Shown here: piece by piece, positions 52,348-59,470 of the stretch | Numbering within the stretch: the stretch's first letter is position 1 | How the letters are laid out: every line of letters begins with the position of its first letter | Assembly: GCF_027913035.1 (NCBI RefSeq) | Contig: NZ_CP115775.1 | Span: forward strand, 558,001 to 622,000 | Origin: Paracoccus albus | GTDB taxonomy: Bacteria; Pseudomonadota; Alphaproteobacteria; Rhodobacterales; Rhodobacteraceae | DNA length: 64,000 nucleotides | Reading direction: 5' to 3' | Translations under genes and position numbers: made by a program | The notes under the pieces: generated by a model | The model's database searches: none | Told to the model about the DNA's origin: nothing | What the model saw: the letters and a program-made list of their open reading frames with translations, nothing else

Positions 52348-53057
52348 GGTACTTCCTCGAACGCATGGTGACGCAAGAGGCAGGTGAGGATGGCGGCGCG
52401 TTCTTCCAGCCCGTCCAATGCTGAATCGATATCTGCGCCATTGCTGATCCGTGTCAGTGCCGTGACGGTGCCGGTTGGGGCGGGCCTCAGCATCAGCGTC
52501 AAGGCGGGACGGGTGATCAATATCTCTCCGGTCTCGCGCGGCTGTCCGGTTTTCAGGCTGAGGGCATGGTTGCGGATGCGCAGAAGCGGCCAGCCACTCG
52601 ACATGAAACGCAGCGAAGGATGCAGGCTGGGTCGCCACCGGGCCAGTTCCGCGCGTGACATGGCGGCGACGTCCTGAGCGGCAACCGGAACGGCGTCCCG
52701 GGCATTGACGCTGCATCGGCATAGCTGTTCCAGCCGGGCGATGTCTGGCAGATATTCAAGCCTGGCCGCCGGTGGAAAGCCTGAGAGCCAAACCGGAAAC
52801 GCCGCGCCCCAATTCGCCAGGATCGGCGTTGCCGGCGGATGCGCAGCCGTAAATATCCGCGCTGCGGCCATCATGAAATCTTTGCCGACAAGGCTGGTCA
52901 CGACAGGGAAGTTATCCGCTAGCGCCCTGCTGAGGGCAACATTGACGTTGTTGCGATAGATGGCAAAGCGCCGCGACGCATTGCCGCCCTGGGGCAACTC
53001 AATTCCTTTTGGCACCGCAGGCAAGGGTGAACGTAAAGCGTCGACGAACGGGGTCAC
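52344..53057 (-). CDS. bufC: DUF2063 protein, MNIO partner (BufC)
   Basis: This roughly 237-residue protein starts at GTG 53057, overlapping the bufB stop (GTGA); the longer frame runs into bufB. RRFAIYRNNVNVALSRALAD and FPVVTSLVGKDFMMAAARIF are the DUF2063/BufC N-terminal helical domain signatures. The C-terminal half contains beta strands thought to bind peptide leaders. In bufferin and related RiPP systems, BufC pairs with the MNIO enzyme and presents the precursor peptide. The order B-C-D and 4-base overlaps indicate a single translated unit. Confidence 0.9.
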   Translation of the reverse strand: MTPFVDALRSPLPAVPKGIELPQGGNASRRFAIYRNNVNVALSRALADNFPVVTSLVGKDFMMAAARIFTAAHPPATPILANWGAAFPVWLSGFPPAARLEYLPDIARLEQLCRCSVNARDAVPVAAQDVAAMSRAELARWRPSLHPSLRFMSSGWPLLRIRNHALSLKTGQPRETGEILITRPALTLMLRPAPTGTVTALTRISNGADIDSALDGLEERAAILTCLLRHHAFEEVP

Positions 53058-53884
53058 ACTGCAGCCCTTTGCTGCAAAATGATGCATGCCCGCATTGCCT
53101 CATGGGCCAGAACGGTGAAGTCCGGCACGTCATTGTCCCATTCAATCAGCGTCGGCACAGGGCCTGTCTGTCCAACCACGTCGCCAAAAAGTGCCCAAAC
53201 CGGATCCGGCACCGGCCGCGAATGGGAGTCTATTAGCAGGCCCGCCTCTCCGGCATCGCCATCAGGCCCGGCCAGATGGATCTCTCCGACCTTTTCCAAT
53301 GCGAACCCGGCAATATATTGACTGGCCGAGTTGCCAAGATTGTTGGCCGAGATGAATACATTTGCCACATCAAGCAAAAGCCCGCATCCTGTGCGGCGGC
53401 TGATTTCGGCCAGAAAGTCGGGTTCGGACCATGTGCTTTCGGAGAAGGCAAGATAGCTGGCGGGATTTTCCAGAAGCATCCGGTGGCCCAGCCTATCCTG
53501 GACCTGCAAGATATGATCGCAGACCCTTGCCAATGTTGCCGCGGTATAAGGCAGCGGTAAAAGATCATTGTAATATGTGCCCTCATGGGTGGACCAGGCG
53601 AGATGTTCCGAAAAACTCGCCGGTTTCAGCATATCCACCAGCCGAGCCACCCGATCCAGATGATCGGCGTTCAGTTTTTCCGCGCCGCCTATCGACATGC
53701 CGACTCCGTGAACCGATATCGGGAAGCGCTCAGCCATCTGCGCCAGTAGCGCCATACGCGGGCCGCCATCCAGCAGGTAATTCTCGGCATGGATTTCCAG
53801 CCAGTCCACCGGGCCGGCGTCTTCGATCAGGTCTTTGGCATGAATGGATTTGAAGCCTACACCGACTGAATTCGGCAGTGTCAT
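53054..53884 (-). CDS. bufB: MNIO (DUF692) peptide-modifying enzyme (BufB)
   Basis: This roughly 276-residue multinuclear non-heme iron oxidase (DUF692) starts at ATG 53884 (MTLPNSVGVGFKSIH). Metal-ligand motifs are visible in order: WLEIHAENYL, ISVHGVGMSIGGAE, SEHLAWS, LLENPASYL, LLLDVANVFISANNLG, EIHLAGPDGD and LIEWDNDVP. These match the histidine, glutamate, asparagine and aspartate ligands of the TIM-barrel family. In bufferin systems this enzyme converts precursor cysteines to thiooxazole-type heterocycles that bind copper. Directly downstream of bufA (61 bp). Confidence 0.95.
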   Translation of the reverse strand: MTLPNSVGVGFKSIHAKDLIEDAGPVDWLEIHAENYLLDGGPRMALLAQMAERFPISVHGVGMSIGGAEKLNADHLDRVARLVDMLKPASFSEHLAWSTHEGTYYNDLLPLPYTAATLARVCDHILQVQDRLGHRMLLENPASYLAFSESTWSEPDFLAEISRRTGCGLLLDVANVFISANNLGNSASQYIAGFALEKVGEIHLAGPDGDAGEAGLLIDSHSRPVPDPVWALFGDVVGQTGPVPTLIEWDNDVPDFTVLAHEAMRACIILQQRAAV

Positions 53885-53945
53885 CACAATCTCCGTGAAT
53901 TGAAAAGCTGGCGCGGTTTCGGCCGCGCCAGACTGATCGTTGCAA

Positions 53946-54254
53946 TCAGGTCTTGGGAAGGTCACGCATCAGCGGCTCAAGCGAGCCCATGCGCGACATG
54001 CCGTCATCCATCGCGGGCAATTCCAGGTCCGCGCAGGTGCCGGCCGGAACCAGTGACCACGCGTTGCCCTGATAGTCGACGGTTGAAGTGCCCGCGCATG
54101 TCGTCCCGGCGCCCGCTGCACAATCGTTTTCCCCGGCCATGGCGACGCCATAGCATTTCTCCATCTCCCCGCTTGCATTGGCGCCGTCAGCATGGGCGGA
54201 GAAAGACGCGGCGGCGATCGCGGCGGCGCTCAACGCGAAATATTTGACGTTCAT
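53946..54254 (-). CDS. bufA: Bufferin-type precursor, DUF2282 (BufA)
   Basis: This 102-residue secreted peptide belongs to the DUF2282 family. A Sec signal peptide covers residues 1-22 ([20 protein letters not shown], then HA-D). The mature part contains four conserved cysteines, C34, C45, C53 and C74, in [34 protein letters not shown] and PAGTCADL, the core of bufferin-type peptides. The last 25 residues are acidic with two methionines. Start ATG 54254 is behind AGGAAAGGA; the longer frame reads into the ECF gene's promoter. The peptide is presumably modified by BufB and binds copper in the periplasm. Confidence 0.93.
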   Translation of the reverse strand: MNVKYFALSAAAIAAASFSAHADGANASGEMEKCYGVAMAGENDCAAGAGTTCAGTSTVDYQGNAWSLVPAGTCADLELPAMDDGMSRMGSLEPLMRDLPKT

Positions 54255-54301
54255 AGTAATATCCTTTCCTGTTGATGAAGCGGCAACTGGCTTCACTTGC
54301 C

Positions 54302-54329
54302 TTACGAAGCCATCACCCTGGGCGTTACA
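54302..54329 (-). promoter_or_regulatory. ECF-type promoter of bufABCD
   Basis: On the minus strand TGTAAC (54329-54324), a 17-base spacer and CGTAA (54306-54302) precede bufA by about 48 bp. Another copy with the same -35, spacer length and -10 lies on the opposite strand at 54357-54384, which supports recognition by one ECF factor, most likely the adjacent SigF. Confidence 0.7.
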
Positions 54330-54356
54330 GCGCCGGGCCATTTTTTCGTTAACCTC

Positions 54357-54384
54357 TGTAACAACGGCGCGGACTTCCACGTAA
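54357..54384 (+). promoter_or_regulatory. ECF-type promoter of sigF-nrsF
   Basis: TGTAAC (54357-54362), 17 bases, CGTAA (54380-54384). The -10 element ends right at the 54385 ATG, so transcription should start after it, and translation may begin at ATG 54394 or 54397 with no or almost no leader. Confidence 0.65.
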
Positions 54385-54939
54385 ATGGGTCAGATGATGG
54401 ATGAAGCGGAAGTTGAAAGCTTGATGCGCGCGGGCCTGTCTGGCGATGCGGTGGCCTATCGCAGTTGCCTGACCGCACTGGTGCCTGTTCTTCGGCGCAT
54501 GGCCCGGCGGGCCTTGCCCGACGGCGCACGCCATTTGTCTGAGGATGTGGTGCAGGAAACATTGCTTGTGATCCATATGAAAAGGGCCAGCTGGGATCAG
54601 GGAAGGCCGCTGATGGCTTGGGTGCGGGTTATTCTGCGCCACAAAGCGATCGACATGCTTAGGCGTCAAAAAGGCGGCACGCATATTCCGGTCGAGACCA
54701 TGGCCGAGATTTTACCTGCGCCCGACGCGCCCGATCCGCTTGCCGGGCATCTGCTGGAACAATTGCTGAACAGGTTGGCGCCGCGCGACGCCGCACTTAT
54801 CCGGGCCCATGCTCTTCAGGGACGAGACGAAGTCGAAATTGGCAGTGCGTTCAGCCTGAGTCCTGGCGCATTCCGGGTGGCGCTACATCGCGCGCTAGGA
54901 CGTTTGCGGAGCGTGGCACAGAAGGAGAATGAGAAATGA
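54385..54939 (+). CDS. sigF: ECF sigma factor (SigF-like)
   Basis: This protein of about 180 residues is a minimal extracytoplasmic-function sigma factor. Region 2 shows [20 protein letters not shown] and [20 protein letters not shown]. Region 4 is [20 protein letters not shown] followed by [20 protein letters not shown]. The first ATG is 54385, but the promoter position favours ATG 54394 or 54397. It overlaps nrsF by four bases, a classic sigma/anti-sigma pair. In Caulobacter the SigF-NrsF pair controls a bufferin operon; the divergent promoters here repeat that link. Confidence 0.93.
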   Translation: MGQMMDEAEVESLMRAGLSGDAVAYRSCLTALVPVLRRMARRALPDGARHLSEDVVQETLLVIHMKRASWDQGRPLMAWVRVILRHKAIDMLRRQKGGTHIPVETMAEILPAPDAPDPLAGHLLEQLLNRLAPRDAALIRAHALQGRDEVEIGSAFSLSPGAFRVALHRALGRLRSVAQKENEK

Positions 54940-55538
54940 AAACAGAAGAACTGATCGCCGTTCTCGCCGCCGACACCAAAATCAGCCGCCCCTTGCTGGT
55001 TCTGCGGCTGCTTTTGGGCGCTATGCTATCGCTGGCATTGCTTCTGACATTCTGGCAATTGCGCCCGGATCTGGGCACGGTGCTGTCAAGGCCGCTGGTG
55101 CTGGCCAAGCTGATGCTGCCGTTGTCCTTTGCGTTGATACTGTGGATATTGCGGTCCCGGTGGGACGATGCCCGGCATTTGTGGGTCTTAGCGCTGCCGG
55201 CGCTTGCGGCGGCAATTCTCTTTGTGGTGACGATGCCACGCGACGGGCTGGCAGCGGCGATAGTCGGTTCGTCATGGTCAGTCTGCCTCGTTTCAATCCC
55301 GTTTCTTGCGCTTCCAATCGCGGCGGGTATCTTCTTTGCTCTGCGCCGCATGGTCATCACCGATCCGGCGCGGAACGGGCTGTTTGCGGGCCTGATGGCT
55401 GGCGGAATCGCGGCGACAATCTACGCACTTCACTGTAACGAGGACGCGCCTGCCTTTTATACAGTTTGGTATTCTGCGGGTATCTTGATTTGTGGTGCCG
55501 CTGGTCGAATTTCGGGTCGCCGGGTGTTGGGCGTTTGA
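54936..55538 (+). CDS. nrsF: Anti-sigma factor NrsF (DUF1109)
   Basis: This 200-residue protein with six membrane segments belongs to the DUF1109/NrsF family. The family cysteine pair C117 (WSVCLVSIP) and C167 (YALHCNED) is kept with a 50-residue separation, the same as I recall for the Caulobacter pair needed for metal sensing. The cytosolic N-terminus ([17 protein letters not shown]) is expected to hold SigF. It shares an operon with sigF by an ATGA overlap. Its stop is 7 bp from the convergent iron-binding protein gene. Confidence 0.93.
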   Translation: MKTEELIAVLAADTKISRPLLVLRLLLGAMLSLALLLTFWQLRPDLGTVLSRPLVLAKLMLPLSFALILWILRSRWDDARHLWVLALPALAAAILFVVTMPRDGLAAAIVGSSWSVCLVSIPFLALPIAAGIFFALRRMVITDPARNGLFAGLMAGGIAATIYALHCNEDAPAFYTVWYSAGILICGAAGRISGRRVLGV

Positions 55539-55545
55539 ACGCCTG

Positions 55546-56526
55546 CTATGGCGGCTTCGATCTGCCCGACAGTGCATCTTGCAGCAGCGGCGCCAAACGC
55601 CCCAATGCATAGCCGATCGAAAGGGGCGACATGAAGCTGAGCGCACCGGTTAATTCAGGATCTGCCCAGACAGAGCGCATTTCGCGCGCAAGCCGCGTCT
55701 GCTGATAGACCGGCATGTCCTGAATGTGTTTTGCCGTTTCTGGGGAGACCAGCCACAGAACAGCATCAATATCGAACAGGTCGATCCGTTCCGGGCTGAC
55801 TGAAAACTGACCATTCGGTTGCACCAGTTCGTCGAATTCGGCGGGGGTGTTCATGCCAAGCTTTTTCAGCAGCAGATTGGCGCCGGCATCACTGCGATAG
55901 CCGACGAAATGGTCGTTGGTGAAAAAGCCAATCGTTGCCGATTTTCCCGAAAATTCTGGGTTGGCCGCGGCCAATTGGCTGATCTGCCCATCAATCCCCG
56001 CCATGATGAGTTCCGCTTTCGCCTCTGTTCCGGTGGCCTTTGCAATCAGTCGCAACTCGGCCTGCCAGGGCGCGCTCCAGACCGGATAACCCTCGGGCGG
56101 GCCGATTACAGGGGCGATGCCGGAGAGCAGTTCGTATTCCGAAGGCGAAAGGTTGAAGAAGGATGCGACGATCAGATCAGGCTGCTGAGCATAAACCCAT
56201 TCGATATCCACCTCGAAGCCATTCTGGACCTCTGGCCTTGCGTTCAGGGACTTGCGGGCGTCCTCGGCCCATCCCCACGTTGCGAAAGGGTGGCCGCCGA
56301 ACCATTCATGCACCCCAATGGGCGCTATGCCGAGTGCATAGAAGAAATCCTGCTCGTGAAAGCCGACTGAAACGACACGTTTGGGAGGTGCGGCTATTGT
56401 CGTTGTTCCAAGCGCGTGGCTGACTTGACGGGGCCACCCGGTTTCAGCGCGTAGCGAGGCGGGCAGGGCGATGCCGACGCTGGTAAGTTTCAAGAACATT
56501 CGGCGGTCTATTGAATATCGTGTCAT
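55546..56526 (-). CDS. Iron-siderophore ABC transporter substrate-binding protein
   Basis: This 326-residue class III periplasmic binding protein has a Tat signal (RRMFLKLTSVGIALPAS). The mature part includes TIAAPPKRVVSVGFHEQDFF, VEWVYAQQPDLIVASFF-like helix, and SDAGANLLLKKLGMNTPAEF, the FecB/FhuD-type fold. It is the last gene of the minus-strand ABC operon; its stop is 9 bp from... the nrsF stop on the other strand. The siderophore is not identified; a hydroxamate such as ferrichrome or ferrioxamine is possible given the receptor family. Confidence 0.9.
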   Translation of the reverse strand: MTRYSIDRRMFLKLTSVGIALPASLRAETGWPRQVSHALGTTTIAAPPKRVVSVGFHEQDFFYALGIAPIGVHEWFGGHPFATWGWAEDARKSLNARPEVQNGFEVDIEWVYAQQPDLIVASFFNLSPSEYELLSGIAPVIGPPEGYPVWSAPWQAELRLIAKATGTEAKAELIMAGIDGQISQLAAANPEFSGKSATIGFFTNDHFVGYRSDAGANLLLKKLGMNTPAEFDELVQPNGQFSVSPERIDLFDIDAVLWLVSPETAKHIQDMPVYQQTRLAREMRSVWADPELTGALSFMSPLSIGYALGRLAPLLQDALSGRSKPP

Positions 56527-56535
56527 CGGCTTTCC

Positions 56536-57306
56536 CTATAATGGCAGCACCAGAGGGGAGCCATGGAGCGGGTCCGTAATCACCTTGGTTTCCAGCCCGA
56601 AGACGTCCTTCAGGATGTCATCTGCAATAACTTCGTCAGCTGTCCCTTGGGCAATCACCTGTCCGCCCCGCATCGCCACAACATGTCCTGCAAAGCGCGC
56701 CGCAAGTGTAATATCGTGCAGAACCATGACGATGCTTCGCCCGTCCGCGCGGTTCAGCGCCTGAAGCAGTTTCAGCAGATCAATTTGGTGGCGCAGGTCC
56801 AGGAATGTCGTCGGCTCATCCAGCAAAAGCCAACTGGTTTCCTGCGCCAGAGCCATCGCGATCCAGACCCGCTGACGCTGCCCGCCCGACAAATCAAAGA
56901 CGCGGGCATCGCGCAAATCGGCGACAGATGCGGCATCCATAGCTCGCGCGACAGCGGCGTGATCTTCACGACCCATCGGACGGAACGGGCGAAGCCAGGG
57001 GGTGCGGCCATGGGCGACCAATTCGTTCACGCGGATGCCTTCCGGCGCGATGGGCGATTGCGGCAGAAGCGTGATGCGTTGGGCAATGGCCTTTGGACGC
57101 AGGTTGGTCAAATCATGCCCGTTCAGCAACACCTGCCCGGATTGTGTTGCGACAAGGCCGCCGAGCGCCCGCAGCAGCGTCGATTTCCCGCAGCCGTTCG
57201 GGCCGATGATTGCGGTGATACGGCCCTGCGGAATGTGAATATCCAGATCGCGCAGGATTGGCAGCCCGCCATAGCCGAGCGTCAGGCGTCTTGCCTCAAG
57301 ACTCAT
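56536..57306 (-). CDS. Iron-siderophore ABC transporter ATP-binding protein
   Basis: This 256-residue FecE/FhuC-type ATPase has Walker [17 protein letters not shown], the Q-loop LLPQSPIAPEGI, signature [16 protein letters not shown] and Walker B WLLLDEPTTFLDLRHQ, followed by VMVLHDITLA with the switch histidine. Its ATG overlaps the upstream permease stop by four bases. The binding protein follows 9 bp later on the same strand. Confidence 0.94.
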   Translation of the reverse strand: MSLEARRLTLGYGGLPILRDLDIHIPQGRITAIIGPNGCGKSTLLRALGGLVATQSGQVLLNGHDLTNLRPKAIAQRITLLPQSPIAPEGIRVNELVAHGRTPWLRPFRPMGREDHAAVARAMDAASVADLRDARVFDLSGGQRQRVWIAMALAQETSWLLLDEPTTFLDLRHQIDLLKLLQALNRADGRSIVMVLHDITLAARFAGHVVAMRGGQVIAQGTADEVIADDILKDVFGLETKVITDPLHGSPLVLPL

Positions 57307-58274
57307 GCCGCTTTCCTTTCCTTGTCGCTTTGCCAGAGCAGCCAGATCAGCCAGGGTGCGCCCATTAACCCTGTGAAAATTCCTGCGGGCATCAGGGCAT
57401 AGGTCGCGAACAGCGTGACCATCAGATCCGCCAGCAGCATAATCAAGGCCCCGATCATGGCCGCACCAATCAAATCCGGGTCGGCGCCATCGGCCAGCCT
57501 GCGCGCAATGGGTCCAGCCATCAGCCCGACGAAACCAACCGGACCGACCACAGCCACACCTGCCGCGATGAGCGCGGCGGTCGTCAGGACCAATGCGGGA
57601 CGGGTCAGATGCACTGCGATGCCAAGGCTTTGCGCCAGATCATCGCCAAGTTCCATCCTGTCGAGCGAGCGCGCCAGCATCGCCAAAGCTATTATCAGCA
57701 GCGGCAGGACAGACCAGATCAACCTTGCTTGCGGCCAGTGCCGTCCGTTCAGCGATCCCGTCAGCCACAGCATCGCATCGCCCGCGACCGTATCGCTGGC
57801 ACGGCTGAGCAGCAGCCCGGTCACGGCGCTTGCTGTCAGCGAAATGCCGATGCCCGTCAGGATAAGACGGCTGACCTCTGGCTGGCGACCGGCCAGTAGC
57901 AGCAGCAGAACGGTGGCGGACGTTGCGCCAACAGTCGCGCCAAGTGCGGCACCGAACCCAGCCAACCCCGTCAACAGGACCGCAACGGCACCAAGTGAGG
58001 CTCCGGCGGTCACTCCAAGCATCTCGGGTGCGGCAAGCGGGTTGCGGAACAGCGACTGGCTGACAGCCCCCCCAAGACCGAAGGCCACACCCGCGCCCGT
58101 CGCGGTGAGCAGCCGCGGCAGGCGCAGCTCATAGGCCAGAAACCACGCCTGTGCCTCTGACCCGTGGCGCAGCATGTCTGCCAGATCGCTGATTGTGATG
58201 ACCGTGCGCCCAAGACAGAGCGCGGCGAGAAATACAATCAGCAAGGAAGCGATGACCGACCCGCGCTGCTTCAT
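57303..58274 (-). CDS. Iron-siderophore ABC transporter permease (FecD type)
   Basis: This 323-residue membrane protein has about ten hydrophobic segments of the FecCD family. The conserved pattern LRLPRLLTATGAGVAFGLGG and SLFRNPLAAPEMLGVTAGAS lies near the N-terminus, with FVGLMAGPIARRLADGADPD in the second half. It pairs with the next permease gene, overlapping it by four bases. Confidence 0.93.
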   Translation of the reverse strand: MKQRGSVIASLLIVFLAALCLGRTVITISDLADMLRHGSEAQAWFLAYELRLPRLLTATGAGVAFGLGGAVSQSLFRNPLAAPEMLGVTAGASLGAVAVLLTGLAGFGAALGATVGATSATVLLLLLAGRQPEVSRLILTGIGISLTASAVTGLLLSRASDTVAGDAMLWLTGSLNGRHWPQARLIWSVLPLLIIALAMLARSLDRMELGDDLAQSLGIAVHLTRPALVLTTAALIAAGVAVVGPVGFVGLMAGPIARRLADGADPDLIGAAMIGALIMLLADLMVTLFATYALMPAGIFTGLMGAPWLIWLLWQSDKERKAA

Positions 58275-59230
58275 CGCGATACCCGTCCGATCAGGGTAAG
58301 AAAGGCCGGGCCGCCAATCAATGACAGGATGATGCCTGTCTGGATTTCGGCCGGTCGTGCGACGATTCGCCCGATGCTATCGCAAACCAGCAGAAGCGAC
58401 GCCCCCAACGGGCAGGCGATTATCAGTCCGGGGATTATGGTTGGCCCGACCAATCGGCGCGTCAGATGCGGGACAATCAGACCGACAAAACCTATGGGAC
58501 CGGCCAGTGCGACACTGCCACCGGCCAGCAGTGCGACCGCCGTCAGCGATAATGCCGCAGTCACCTCGGTCGAGACGCCAAAGCTGCGGGCCGTATCCGC
58601 GCCGAGCGCAAAGGCGTCGATCCGCCGCGCCAGCAGCGCAGCAAGGATCAAACCGGCCAAGAGCAGGGGCCACAACGATGCCAGCCTGTCCGCATCCGTA
58701 CCCAGCGATCCGATGGTCCAGAAACGGTAAAGGTTGCGGGTATCGTTATCCAGAAGCACGATTGCTGACACGAAAGCCATGCAAAGCGCAGATATCGCGA
58801 CCCCCGCCAGCGTCAGGCGAAGTATGCCTGCGCGGTCGCTTGCCCTGGCGCCGCGTCCAAGCAGAAAGACCGCTACTGCCGCAAGTGCCGCACCGCAGAC
58901 AGCCAGGAAAGAAAGGCTTAGCGGATTGGTCGTATCGATCAGCCAGATAGCCAGCACGACGGCAAGCGCGGCGCCGGCATTCACGCCCAATATTCCCGGA
59001 TCCGCCAGCGGGTTGCGGGTGATCTGCTGCATCACCAGCCCAGCCGCCGCGAGCGAGGCGCCTGCGGCAATTCCGGTCAGGCTGCGCGACAGCCGCATAT
59101 CCATAATAATCGCACTGGTTTCGTCGGTGCCGCCGCTAAACAGCGATGCCAAAACCTGGGAGGGCGCCATCCCGCGCGCGCCAAGCATCAGCGATGCCAG
59201 AACCGCGGCGCATAGCATAATCATCGCCAA
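58271..59230 (-). CDS. Iron-siderophore ABC transporter permease (FecC type)
   Basis: This 319-residue FecCD-family permease is the first gene of the minus-strand ABC operon. MRLSRSLTGIAAGASLAAAG and TRNPLADPGILGVNAGAAL form the conserved N-terminal segment, and FVGLIVPHLTRRLVGPTIIP is the cytosolic coupling loop near the C-terminus. It is divergent from the TonB-dependent receptor by 240 bp, which presumably contains an iron-responsive promoter; I could not fix an operator there. Confidence 0.92.
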   Translation of the reverse strand: MAMIMLCAAVLASLMLGARGMAPSQVLASLFSGGTDETSAIIMDMRLSRSLTGIAAGASLAAAGLVMQQITRNPLADPGILGVNAGAALAVVLAIWLIDTTNPLSLSFLAVCGAALAAVAVFLLGRGARASDRAGILRLTLAGVAISALCMAFVSAIVLLDNDTRNLYRFWTIGSLGTDADRLASLWPLLLAGLILAALLARRIDAFALGADTARSFGVSTEVTAALSLTAVALLAGGSVALAGPIGFVGLIVPHLTRRLVGPTIIPGLIIACPLGASLLLVCDSIGRIVARPAEIQTGIILSLIGGPAFLTLIGRVSR

Positions 59231-59470
59231 TAGGATTGCCCGTCTGATCGGAATCGCAGTACCCGCTTCGCCAAATTTCGTGATCGGGCTGGCACTAGGC
59301 TGGCCGGGCTGGTGTAAGTGCGTGGCAGCACGCAGTCAAATCGAAATCCGCTGGCGTTATAGTTGACATTGCTGGGTTTTACTCGAATAGAGACGCACAC
59401 CAAGGCATGTCCCAGGCATTAATCGACCGGTTACACCGGTTCATTTATCTTTTGCCTTTGGAGTTCTCTC

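Noticed and set aside
59231..59470. Possible iron-responsive operator between the ABC operon and the receptor
   Set aside because: I could not find a convincing Fur or RirA-type repeat; a quantitative motif scan would be needed.
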